Shown in pieces: positions 35,146 to 47,400 of a stretch of 64,000 nt of DNA (position 1 is its first letter; each line of letters starts with the position of its first letter). The DNA comes from Liquidambar formosana. Lineage: Eukaryota; Streptophyta; Magnoliopsida; Saxifragales; Altingiaceae. The notes under the pieces are model-generated. The model saw nothing but the letters and a program-made list of their open reading frames with translations, was not told the DNA's origin and searched no databases. Location: NCBI GenBank assembly GCA_039720395.1, contig CM077834.1, forward strand, positions 3,988,607 to 4,052,606. Direction: 5' to 3'. The translations under genes were made by a program, and so were the position numbers.

Positions 35146-35564
35146 GTACTGTTTGGTTGCATTTATTTTAAGATCTTTTTTGTTTTTAAAAGCAAAAAGT
35201 TGTAAAAACAAAAAGCACTATTTGGTTAGAGAAAATAAAAAAGATTTTTAGAAAGCAAAAAACAAAATATTTAATTTTAAGCAAAAGCAATGAAAATTTG
35301 CTTTTGAAAGTCATTTTTATCTTTTGGACGAGTTTGACTTTAACTCGAAAAATTTACGATCAAGAAAGGTTGTGCCTGTCTTAAACTTCTATTTGGGTAA
35401 CGATGATTCGACAGAATTTCCCATTACATCCAAAAGATTACCGGCAAAATCAATTTTACCAAACACGTTTTTGCTTTTATTACTTCTACTTAAAAGCAAA
35501 AAAATAAAAAATGACTTTTACTACTTAAAAAAAAATCTTTTAAGAAGTACAACCAAACGGTGTC
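35146..35564. mobile_element. Possible Harbinger-like MITE
   Basis: Ends gtactgtttggttgcattt and, inverted, gacaccgtttggttgtact; TAA direct repeats at 35143-35145 and 35565-35567. AT-rich interior, no transposase. Confidence 0.55.
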
Positions 35565-35786
35565 TAATGAAACATTAATTACATCATTATTGTGAATTGT
35601 ATTCACACAATTTTTCATGCATTTTCAGAGTTTTATATCTAATTTGCATTAATTTTTATGGATTTTCATGTTACTTTTCTTATACTATTTGCATCAATTT
35701 TTATGTATTTTCATATTTTTTTATATAATTAAGAATACCAAAATGTTTGATGACTCAACGAATTGGGGCAATCCAACGAGACTATC

Positions 35787-36023
35787 CACGTGTCAGTTAA
35801 CGGGCTCCACAGACGTCTTCCATGTGTTCAAAATCGAGGTATTTTGCAATTATCCCATATCATTTTGTTCCAAAAACAGAAATTAAAAACGTCTTCATTT
35901 TATTCCATATTCGTTTTTTCCGTTTTCCTGAATCGGTGAGAACTCAGAAGAAGAAGTGTCCCTTTCCATATTCTCACTCCATCCTTTTTCACCGCTTGGA
36001 AGCATTTCATCAAACAGTATGAT

Positions 36024-36069
<46 letters not shown>

Positions 36070-36139
36070 CTGATCATTTTGTACCCGCTTTGGTTGCAGT
36101 TTCAGATCTCACAAGGACTCAGCAAATCCAGATTCAAGT
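35787..36139 (+). promoter_or_regulatory. CDP-DAG synthase promoter and leader exon
   Basis: A G-box/ABRE-like cacgtgtc starts at 35787. A CT microsatellite (36024-36052) followed by TA repeats (about 36053-36069) lies in the probable leader. A donor-like gtaaga after 36139 and an acceptor (gtctcag) before 37635 suggest a leader intron of about 1.5 kb. The leader exon assignment is inferred from splice motifs only. Confidence 0.45.
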
Positions 36140-37567
36140 GTAAGAACCCACCTTCTTTCTATTATTCGTCAATTACTGCATTTTTTTCTTCTTCAATTTA
36201 TTGTGCTATTGATTGTGGCTTGTATGATTATGCATTAAAACATTTGATCACTGACGAGCTAGTTCACTATTTTGAAAGAATGGGAAATGGCGTTATTGAA
36301 TCTCAAAGTTGAGTATATAATCATTGTAGCATCGTTTTGGTTAACAATTTCGAGTACTTTTTTATAAATAAATAAAAAAGAGAAGCAAAAATCGCATTAA
36401 TTCAGTCTTGGCCTAGTGGTAACTTATGGCTATTATGGAGCAGACCATGTGGGTTCATATCTACTCTGAAACCTGTATTACTGATTACAGATGAGCTCAA
36501 TGAATATAAGTAATGGGATGTAGCTCTTATAAGAGTGCCGTTATTCTTACTGCCAATTTTTTCATCCATGCCACCTGCCACGTCATCATAACCAACATAT
36601 TGGTGTCAACAAGACGGTTGGCGTGGCGTTCCACATTGCCTTTGATGGGAGATGATAGTAATAAACTGAATTGATATTTAAAGATGAGATATAATTATTT
36701 TGAAATAGTTTATTTCAGCTCTTTTAACAAATCTAATTAATTTGGGTGTGGCATGGTCTTTAATTTTGCTGAATAAAAATACTTCGGGCACCATTTGGTA
36801 AGGATTTTATAAGTACTTTTCTTGATTTTAGAAGCACAAATTGATTAGTTTTAGTTTTTTTTTTTCTCTCAAAAGCAATAAAAGTATTTTTAAAGTACTA
36901 AGCAAATGGTAACTTGCTGTGCCATTGGTATTGTTTTCCATGCTGTGGTTTACCATATCGTATAATTGAATCTTGTGCATTTGAGATTATGGAGAAACTA
37001 AGATCAACACCCAAAATTTAAGGCATTGAAGAAATGTGCGTGGTTAAAATGTGGGAAGTTATTAAATAACTATTGACTGTCTGACTTTTTGTCATGGTAG
37101 TTTTTTTTTTAAGTGTTTTGATAAGAACCAGCAATTTGTGGGTACACATTATTTAGGCTTCCGCTTGTTTGAACACAGTGCTTAAGGGCACATGTAGCTA
37201 ACCAACACATCTACCTGGTGCCATTGACTAGGTTGCTTATGTGTCCCCAAAGGCATCACTTTGTTATTGCCTGGCTAACACTGCCTATCTAGGTCCTAGG
37301 GCAAGCATTTAGGGGTTTAGTTAGAGCATGTGGTGACTTGACTACACTGATTTAGCTTGGTTATGTAATGCCAAAATGATGACTAGGTATTTAGACATCT
37401 AGAGAGCTATATTGACTCTGAGTATGTCATTTAGCATAATTTCTCAGTTATTTTGGTTCTGTCTATTTTATTTTTATTATTCAGTTGAACTGTTATACTT
37501 TCTTTCAGTATTTCATTGAATATGTGTGTTTTTGTTAAATTTAACCTTATAATACCTTTGGAGACAA

Positions 37568-37592
37568 CCCCCCCCCCCCCCCCCCCCCCCCC
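37568..37592 (+). repeat. Homopolymer C25 in the leader intron
   Basis: A run of 25 C about 42 bases before the inferred acceptor and about 105 bases before the CDP-DAG synthase ATG. G25 on the opposite strand. Unusual in such AT-rich sequence. Confidence 0.95.
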
Positions 37593-37696
37593 TCTTTGTT
37601 AACCTGATATTGTTTAGCTAATTTGATGTCTCAGGTTGTCTTTTCATGCATACATCAATTGGGCATTATTCCGAGTAAAATTTAAATAGAAGAGCA

Positions 37697-40600
37697 ATGC
37701 AAACAGATCAGAACAATAACACACCATCAACACCTACTGTTCGAATTCGTCACCGTAGACGTTCAAATGAGGTTTGTAGAGTGCAATATCTTTTCCTCTT
37801 TGTGTGTGTGCATGTATGTTTCTTTCTCCTTGTGTGTGCATGTGGCAAACACATTCATGCACATCTGTGTGCTTGGGGGGTGCTTACACACATATTTTTA
37901 GGTTTCTTTCTTTTGCTTTTCTGAAATGAAAAAGAAATTAGAGCAGTGCCACTGACACCTGATTTCAAAATTTGGCTTTGTAAACATTTAAATGAGGTTG
38001 TGCATGAATATTTTCTCCCTCTGATCTCGCATACATGTGTGTGTGGATGTGGCTGGGTCAACTTAACTTTTGAAAATCATCCACTAATATTTATTGATCC
38101 TCCTAGGATAATCAACGTTTGTTCTGTTGATTGGTGTTGGAATAAATTTCTCACTTCACGCAGGGGCTCATAATGCTAATATATTTTTCTAGATAGAGAT
38201 TAAATTGGTTAACATTTCTCCCTTTCATTTAACTGAAGAAAATTAAATGTCATTCATTGTCGAGTGGCTGGCTTCTTTTGGAAAATTTAGGGAGCTTACT
38301 GCTTGTCCTTTGGTGTCAGATTCCTACTGAGGTAAGCAAGTCCAATGGAAGCCATTTACTTGTTGACGATCAAAAGAAATACAGATCAATGTTGATCCGC
38401 ATATATTCATCTATATGGATGATTGGGGGCTTCGTGTTAATTATCTACTTGGGTCATCTATATATTTGGGCCATGGTGGTGGTTATCCAAATATTTATGG
38501 CGAAGGAGCTGTTCAATCTACTCAGAAGAGCTAGTGAAGATAGGCGTCTTCCAGGATTCAGACTCTTGAATTGGTAATAAACCAGCTATTTTCTCACTGA
38601 GTTTCTACTTGTTCTGTTGAAAGCCCTTGCTAGCTTGACATTATTGCAAGATGAAACCAAAATTTATTTATGATAATATTTAACTAACTTGATATGTTCA
38701 GATGATATGCATCATATGTTGTCCCAGGCATTTTTTCTTCACGGCAATGTTGTTTGTGTATGGCCGCATTCTCAGTCAACGGCTCGTCAATACTATGACT
38801 TCTGATCAATTCTTCTATAAGCTTGTCAGTGGCCTAATCAAGTATCAGATGGTTATTTGCTATTTCTTATATATTGCAGGTGTGTGATGTTTTTTATTTA
38901 TTTTTATTTTTATTCTTGTGTGTGTGTGTATAGTTTATAAAAAATAAAATAAAATTTGGACACAAGAATCTCCATGTCAAACCTTTTTTTTTTTTTTTTT
39001 CAATTTTTGCGTGCTTGTGCTTTAAATTCAATATGTCCATTGACATGTCGTTAGCATTCCATTTCACATGAATTTCTAATCCTTCAGGAGTGAGTAATCA
39101 TTTTGTCTTTTTAACTTCTATCCATGTATTTATTTATTTATTATTTTTTGGATATTGTGTGCTGGTTAATTGCCTTTTAGCTAGCTTATTGTCTTACCAT
39201 CCATTTAATATTATCTCTGAAATTATAGTTTTTATCTGTATTGGGTTCAGGTTTCATGTGGTTCATTCTTACACTGAAGAATAAGATGTACAAATATCAA
39301 TTTGGCCAGTACGCATGGACACACATGATTCTTATTCTGGTGTTTACCCAGTCATCTTTTGTCGTAGCCAATATATTTGAAGGGATTTTCTGGTAACATG
39401 ACTTCCAATATATTCCCTTGTCAAATTACTATGAAATACATTTCTACATTATAAGCTATTTGTGCCATCTGTGAAGTGTTGTTTGATATAACTTCCTTCC
39501 CTCCCTCTTCCCTCCATTTTCCCATTTCACCTTTGTTAAATTTCCAACTTAAAAAATATGGTTGAGCTTTGATATAGTCTAGTATTGCTAGTTTAATTGC
39601 CAGATTCTAATGGTACAGATTCTTTTCATATATATATATATATATCATCTCTCTTTTTCTTTTCGTACCTCTTAAGGAAGAGTATGGTGGAAGTCTGGGT
39701 CTTAAGGATTTGGAAGAGTAGGTAACACTTGATTCAAGATTTCATACTCTAGAATCAAGGAAAGATGGAAACAGATAGACATCTCAAAGAAGCTCAAGCA
39801 TATAGATAAGGTCATATGGCTAAGAAATGGATGGCATGGATTTTGACTGAAATTGAAACTTCTATCGCTAAGGAATTGAAATTCAAAGATGTCCCATCTG
39901 GAGACAAATAAAAAGCTGCATTTGTAGAGGCATCACTACTATTAAAAAAACTTCAATGTTCTTAGTTGTTGTTGTTGTTGTTGTTTTTTTTTTTTTTTTT
40001 TTTTTTGGTTTTTTTTTCAAATTTTTTTATATTTAAAAGAAAATTTGTGAACAAGAATTTGAATTGTTTGCTTAATATTTTTCTGCTTTGAGATTTATTG
40101 AATTGAGTTCTTTGCTTCTTGTGTGTTTGCTTGCTTGCTTTATTCACATAAATTTTCTCGAATGTTGATTATCAAAAAGGTTAGATACATGTGCAGGTTT
40201 CTTCTCCCAGCTTCACTTATTGTTATCAATGATATTGCTGCTTATTTCTTCGGTTTCTTCTTTGGGAGGACGCCTTTGATCAAACTATCTCCAAAAAAAA
40301 CGTGGGAGGGTTTTATTGGAGCATCGGTTACAACTATGATCTCAGCATTTGTGGTGAGCAGCATTTACCTTTTTTACTTTGAATTCAATGCACATGCTTC
40401 TTCCTTCTTCTCCTCCTCTTCCTCCTTGTTGTATATATATTTCCAATTTTTTGGTTTGTCTTTTATTATATGAAGCTATTTTAGGTGACCTTTCCAATTG
40501 AGCAATTACAAAGACTAGTTTCTAGCATGGACACATTTAACTGACCATGCACTAGTCTTTCTTTAACCATGACTGCTTAATTCATAAAGTAATTTATGCA

Positions 40601-43600
40601 AGTGATCCCTCCACTGAATTTTTTAATGGAACATCAAACATAGTGCATTCAGTCTCGATTTCCCCTTGCCTTAAGTTTTCCTGATTTCATTTTTTTATTT
40701 ACTCTCTTTTATGTAAGAGCTTCGTTTTGATTTTTTGTTTACTCTCTTTTGTAAGATTTGAGTGAAACTAATGTGAGATTGAAACTATACTTGCATGGTG
40801 TGAAATGTGAACTGTGGACTTTTTTTGGCTTATGCCTTTCTTTATGAGAAATGAAGTATTTATTAAGAAGGAAGGAAGATGACAAATAGGAGGAAGAGAG
40901 AATTTATAGAGAAAAAAAAAAAAAAAACAACTACAAGAGCAAAGGTACAAGTGCAACAGATTATTGTGGCCATTTCCTTTTTATGAATTCTTGTTTTTAT
41001 TTATTTCAGTTTCCCTGTGTTAGCCTCGTTTATCATAGCCCTTGGGATTTGTTTTCAGCTGGGGAATTTTCGTTTTCACAATTGAAATCCTCGTTATGCA
41101 TGCTTTTAGCATATCGTTTTAGTATCTTTATTGCATAGATTAGCAGTGTTGATTTATATAGACATATTGGTTTTATGACACCTATCAGGTTGATATATCC
41201 ATCATTTCTTGTGCAGCTCGCAAACTTCCTGGGCCGCTTCCAGTGGTTGACATGTCCAAGAAAGGTAACTATTTGACTGCATACAAGTGTCCATGTTTAA
41301 AGAAACATTTCCATCGGTCCATGCTATCTCAAACAATGCTCGTAAAACATTTGCAGGATTTATCGACTGGTTGGCTTCAATGTGACCCTGGTCCACTTTT
41401 CAAGTCAGAGTATTATGCATTACCAGGATGGGTTCCCCAGTGGGTGAGTAAGAGATCTGGAAATGTTTGTATTAAATTATTGGTATTCTCCTCGGCATAT
41501 GGGTGAGTGAGAGGAAAAGGAATTTTTAAAGCTTTCCTGTGTTCCCATTTCTTAAATTTGACTTCTTCCGTTAGATGGTATTCTTGGCAGTCTATGGGCT
41601 GAATATAGCCTTTAGGAGGCTTAAACTTCTTCAAAATGAAATGAAAAGGGAAATATGCTTTGAATGGTCACTGGCATTTGAATTGGGAAATGAAATCAAT
41701 TCCTCTTCATATATAGCTCATTTTCTGAGGTCAATTGAGTTAAATGTGCACCCTGTCTTGGCATTGAGTTGGGAAATAACATTCCTTACTCTTCATATTT
41801 ACTCATTTGCTGAGGTCAATTGAGTTAAACATTCACTGAAAGCTCCACAAGTGCATCGCTTATGGAACTGACCCTTCTGCGCACATGATGGTTTGGTCTT
41901 TTGATCTTGTGTCTTTATCAATTGCAAAAAAGTTTCAATATAACCACAACTTTGATTGAAGGTTCAGCATATGTAATTGCCATTATCTTGTTATTTGTAT
42001 GGTCCATAGTCTGCACTGTCTGGACATGTTTATATTTTCCTATGTGCTTTGCCCTTTCGATGCACATTTGCAAGCATTTTGGATATTTCAGAATGTTTGT
42101 AATGCCATTGCCTCTATTTTATCATAAGATCTTAATTTTGTGTACTATCCAAGGGTCGTATTTGAAATTTTTTATATTTGCATGAAAATATTTGATTTTC
42201 ATGTCTTTTTGATGTTAAAAATTAGTAAATTAATTTTGTTTTAGTAATATCTTGCAGTTTCCTTGGAAAGAGATATTAGTTTTGCCAGTGCAGTGGCATG
42301 CTCTATGGATGGGTTTATTTGCTTCAATTATAGCACCTTTTGGAGGCTTTTTTGCTAGTGGTTTCAAGAGAGCTTTTAAAGTCAAGGTGCATTCATGTTC
42401 ATGTTCATTTGCTTAAAGTTATAAATATTTTCAAATGAGCTTCATAGTAATCTATTTCCCCCCTCTCTCACCTTATCCTCCCCTCCACCCAAAAAAATGC
42501 AGGATTTTGGTGATAGTATTCCTGGACATGGTGGAATTACGGACAGAATGGATTGCCAGGTATGCTGCTGAAAATGGAAATTGTTGTACATATTTATTAA
42601 AACCAATCTATATTTCTGTTTATAAATATGCATCACTCCTACATATATAAATTTTTTGGTTTAAAACCAATCAATTGCCTCTCTCTCTCGATTGCATGCC
42701 CATTTTGAGAAACCAATTTAGTTCTGTAGTACATAGTGGTTTTGGTTGCATGGCTTAACTCCCCCTCTCTTCCTTTTCTTTTTGGCCTTTGAAATGTTTG
42801 CTAGATCCTTGTTCTCATGCATGCATTTTGGAGGTTTACATTGATTATATGTATGTTTTTGTTTGCTTTGAATGGATAATATTATGGAAAAAGAGTGAAG
42901 CAATGCTGTTAGATGGAACATCTCTTCTTTTTTGCTATCTTGGTATGCTACTATGCTACATTAGTGGAGTATCTTAGTAATATGAGATGAATGTGCATTT
43001 AGCATATGTCCTGGATCACGGACAATTAAGCACAGCTCAGCCTTATCCCACCAACTTGGGGTTGTCTTAAAGAATCCTGTTTGCCACTGCTGTGTCCAAG
43101 GCCATATTGTCTTTAACATAGTCCATCAGGTATTTTATTCCTATAGCAACTGATGCCTGTCTTCTTTGCTTGCCCTTGCACCACCGTTACTTTGACCACA
43201 TTTCAGAAATCTACTTCTTCCTAATAGGAGGCAGCCTAAAGTGTTGTATTTACTGTGCCTTGTCATAAATTGGGTGAAACAAAATGTCAACGTGATTTAC
43301 ATGTGTGCAATTCTAACTAGGGTTCTGCTTTTCTGCAGATGTTAATGGCTGTTTTTGCTTATATCTATCACCAGTCATTCATTGTTTCTCAAGGCTATTC
43401 AGTCAATATGATTTTGGACCAGGTAAGTTTTGCTTTCTTGTTAGCTATAGGCAAGATTCCATACCACAGCAGAGTGAGAATTTTATATTGTTTTCATAGC
43501 TCTGAAATGCATCAATTCACTATATAGAACAGAGTCATTAAAAAAAAAAGTTAGGTTATAAGGGATAATTAAAATCTGAAATAAAGTAAATTTAAAAGCT

Positions 43601-43764
43601 AGGGAAAAATGTTTATTTTCACGTGCTGAGAAAATGAAAGGGAATGATTTTATATTTATTTTTTGGTGGTGTAGATATTACAGAACCTTACTTTTGAGGA
43701 GCAATATGCTTTGTACATGAAGCTTGGGAAGATATTTCAGAAGAGGTTGTTTGGGCTATCTTGA
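37697..43764 (+). CDS. Phosphatidate cytidylyltransferase (CDP-DAG synthase), eukaryotic type (424 aa, 11 coding exons)
   Basis: Makes CDP-diacylglycerol and pyrophosphate from CTP and phosphatidic acid, the precursor of phosphatidylinositol and phosphatidylglycerol; the eukaryotic-type enzyme sits in ER membranes. Coding exons: 37697-37771, 38320-38573, 38728-38879, 39251-39392, 40197-40353, 41217-41264, 41357-41443, 42258-42386, 42503-42559, 43339-43422, 43675-43764. Frames close at 424 aa against about 421 for Arabidopsis CDS1. A basic N-terminus ([10 protein letters not shown]) precedes several membrane segments, such as [17 protein letters not shown] near residue 55. The family signature [20 protein letters not shown] continuing to TDRMD spans residues 339-365, including the metal-binding Asp residues. 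Best matches by eye are the CDS1/CDS2/CDS3 group rather than plastid CDS4/5. Start is the only ATG before [15 protein letters not shown]. Confidence 0.95.
43010..43220. mobile_element. Decayed Au-type SINE fragment in the CDP-DAG synthase intron 9
   Basis: Words cagccttatcccaccaactt and ggggttg, then ggccatattgtc, tagtccatcag and a cttct-ttgcccttgcaccacc block occur in the order I recall for plant Au SINEs. The ends are degraded and no target duplication was seen. Family assignment rests on memory. Confidence 0.45.
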
Positions 43765-44435
43765 AGCAGCATGTCTACATATGCTCCGGTATTGGGGTTG
43801 GGGTGGGGGTCTGGGTAGGTCTATGGTTCAAGTCCCTCCACTGTAACCAATATATAGATGTATATAATTTTTCATGCTATTCCGCCATTCAACATATCTG
43901 ACATGGGAAGAAGATCTGTGTATATTGATTTGTTATTCATTTTTAGGTATTTCAGTTCAGATATTTTGCCATGCTTGCATTTGACTTCCTCTGTTTTTGT
44001 TGGGCTTGGCTTAAGTTCTTTTCATAGTGACAGAGATCATTGGCTATTCAATGTGTTCAGGGAATGTGAAAATTTGAATTACCCTTCAATTTCACTGGAA
44101 TGACCTGATAACCATGTTGCGCTGTGATTGGCCGCTCCAATTAATGTATTATTGGGAAGAAGTGGGTATAGCTCAGAGATAATCATCTTATTTTTCTTGT
44201 CCTTGAGCATTTGAATGTAAAACAAAGGTTCTCTACATGTTAATTGCAAAAAATCAGAACACAAATGCATGAAAAAATAGGCCACTCTCAGATTCTTCTT
44301 CTACAATGATAATTGGATTTCATATTTACAATGTTCTAGCAAAGAAACCAAAATCATGAGATGTGAAGGGGCCCTAGGGGCTCAAAAACCTTTTTCCGCC
44401 TTACTCATTGATGGCATATGGAACACTGTTGTCCC
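43765..44435. other. Shared 3' region between convergent genes
   Basis: Only 671 bp separate the stop codons of the plus-strand CDP-DAG synthase and minus-strand TIG. The space must hold both 3' UTRs. No other gene seen. Confidence 0.6.
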
Positions 44436-47400
44436 TCACCTGGTTGTGTACTCTATTTCTGCATGTTCTCTCAACCATTCAAGCACCTTTGCTCCCTCTA
44501 GTATTTCTTGCACCTATAGAATATTGACGAGAAAAAAGAGTCATATCTAAAGGTTATTTGGAAAATGGGAAATTTGGGCTGAAGATGTCACCCTGAAAAG
44601 TTCTTATTTTGTGATTAGGAGAACATGGGATCGCATCTTAATTTAGGAAAACTTATACAGTTATACCTAACTTCTTTCAAGTTTGGCCTATTTTCACACT
44701 CTCCACTTTGAAAATTACATTTTGCCCCCTTCAATTACATGTGGATAGGTTATTTAGCTTGATTTCTTTTTTTTCTTGTATAGAAGGGGTTAAAGTGCCA
44801 TCGCCCAAAACTATAGGGGTCCAAGGGGGGGAGGAGGAGTGAAAACGGGTCAACTTGATGGTAAAGTGTCATTATCTCTCTTATTTATTAACAGAAGGTA
44901 TTTCATGCTTGGAAGTGATTCAAGTCCTCTTGGTCTCAATGGTGTTCAGGGTCAAATAACTGCTCCAAAATGACCTTTAACCTGTCTTGGAAACCCTAGA
45001 CAGGCCATTGTGGAGGCAATTAACTATTGAACTTATAGCCATGTTTATATGGTTAAAAAGCAACAATTATCTGTGGTATTGTTGAAGATGCTTACCTGTT
45101 CCTTCACGCGTTCCTCATCATATTCTTGTTTATGACGTTTGAACTCAGCAATGGAGTTCTCAACCTCTTTGACAAGCTCCTCTGTTGGAAACTGCAACAA
45201 AATTCAACAAATGTTTTATCATCACTAGAAGTAATTTACTTGTGATATCTTCTTCTTTATCTAAAAGTCAATGCTAATGGTGCTGGTTAATCAAGCCAGA
45301 CGAGTTCTCATCACGTCAAATGAATGGGCCAGGTAATCTAATCAATGTTCTTGTGAATTGTGTGCAAGACAGAGAGATATATTTGCAAGAAATGATGACA
45401 ATTATATATCAAGAGTTTATATTTACCTCCAAATTTTCACGTTTAAATATGTCCCCAACCGCCAAATTCTGCTTTATTATACCTGTTATATTCTCTTTCT
45501 GGCTTTCCAGGTACTCGTTTACTGCCTTTGGACTTGATAGAGATGCCAATTGCTGTTCATTAAGTTTCATATTTGCCTGCACCAATATCACACTAAAATG
45601 AAAAATAGTACACACACACACACAAAGGGGGTCCTAAACTGAAATTGTTTTTGGAAATTTGAGCTGCCAAATTGGGTCCCCTAAAAGAAAAGTGGTATTT
45701 TGTAAGTGCTGACCTGTATCTGTAAAAGTTTGGCTCCATAAAGCTGCCTACCTTGTTCCTCAAACAAGGACTGAGGAATTTCAACCTCAATCATCTGAAA
45801 ACAAGAAATACAGCATAATATAAAAGAATTAACTCAAAATTAAGAAGTGGGAAGTCATCGAAAATATCCTTCCAATAGATCGTCCAAACAACCTATCTTT
45901 CCAATAGATCACGATTCTCAAATCATGTAGAGGTTTGTTTTATGGACTTGCTAGACATCAAAAAAATAAGTTCTGCAATCTGGATTCATGCAGATGCCTA
46001 TTCTAACAGTATATATGCACTTGGTAGAATTTCCATGTCCCTGTCCACCATTAACAACAAAACTTTTCCATGATATTAACGAATGCACTTCCCGAAATAT
46101 TTATAAATATAAAAAATGACACACACAAAGCAAATGTTGAGTATTATTAAGCAAATTGCCAAAAATCAAAATTGATGCTGCTATTCCAATGACATTATAC
46201 TCACCTTGCGAAGTTGGTCTAGAATCGCATTATCTGTTGCTTGTTCTCTAGCTGTTTGCTCCACTTCTAGGCATTTTTGCAATAATGATTCCTTGACCTG
46301 CACATTTATGCAGCAGATAACATCATTGCAGTGTCAAAATCTATTGCAATATTAAACAAAGTTATGTTAGAATTCCACAGGGGTGTGTAATGCCTTACCT
46401 GCTCGAGGGTGGTACATCCAGGAAGAAGCTTCTCAGCAAGTGAGTCGTCCAACTCCGGTAAATCTCTATAAAATAGTTCTTTGCATTCAACCTAACAACG
46501 AAATAAAACAAAAAGGGAGCTATTATTTAATACTTTGCTAGTGAACATCATGTCATTTGCCTAATATTTGAAAACATGGTTTAAAGATTTGCCATCTTTA
46601 CGCAAATCAGAAAATTTGGATTCAATCTGGGTGGCTGAATGAAGTAAAAGCCAAATTTGAGTAGAAATTTATACATCTTCCTTTATAACACATCCTTATT
46701 AGTATTTTTTCGTATAAAGTTGGCCATTTTTATACTGTATTATTTTTTCAAGAATTTTGGAAAAATAATATTCCAAAAATTGGGTAAAAAATTCGGGATA
46801 TTGGTAATATTGGGTCATTGGCTGGAAAACTCCAACATGATGAAAATATGTAGAAATGTAATGACAAAAGAACAAACCACAATGAATAGACGCAAAATCT
46901 ACTGATATTTTCCTTAATCTCATTTTACTTGTTAAAATATGTAGATCTCATTAAAAATGAAAGGAACTCACTGTAAATTGAGCACGAACACCACATAGAT
47001 TTTCTTGTCTCCATGATTCAGGAAATACTAGTGGAAAGGACTTTGTTTCACCTCGTTGAATTCCAATTATTGAATCTAGGAAACCAGGAAGGAGTTTTTC
47101 ACCATCTTCTGTATCGAAGTGGAAACCTGAAACGTACAACAAGGCAGGAAGCACTCAACATAAAGCATGATTAACACATTTTTGGAGGAGGGGGAAACAA
47201 CCAAATTGCATTTTTGAGAATTTCCAGACTCAGAGAAAAATAATCTTGGGATTAGGCAAACTTTATTTTGGTAAGTGGGATCAGGCAAACTTAAAACTTG
47301 TGCAGTGGTAAAGCAATGAGTGAAAGTGGCAGCAACACAAACAATAATTAAAGCTTCAAGATGTAGACAGTGTCGACCAGTCAAATTTCAGGAAATGTTT

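Noticed and set aside
36780..36920. Weak inverted ends caccatttggta and, inverted, ttaccatttgct
   Set aside because: Short and imperfect match without a target duplication; could be a small MITE but not supportable.
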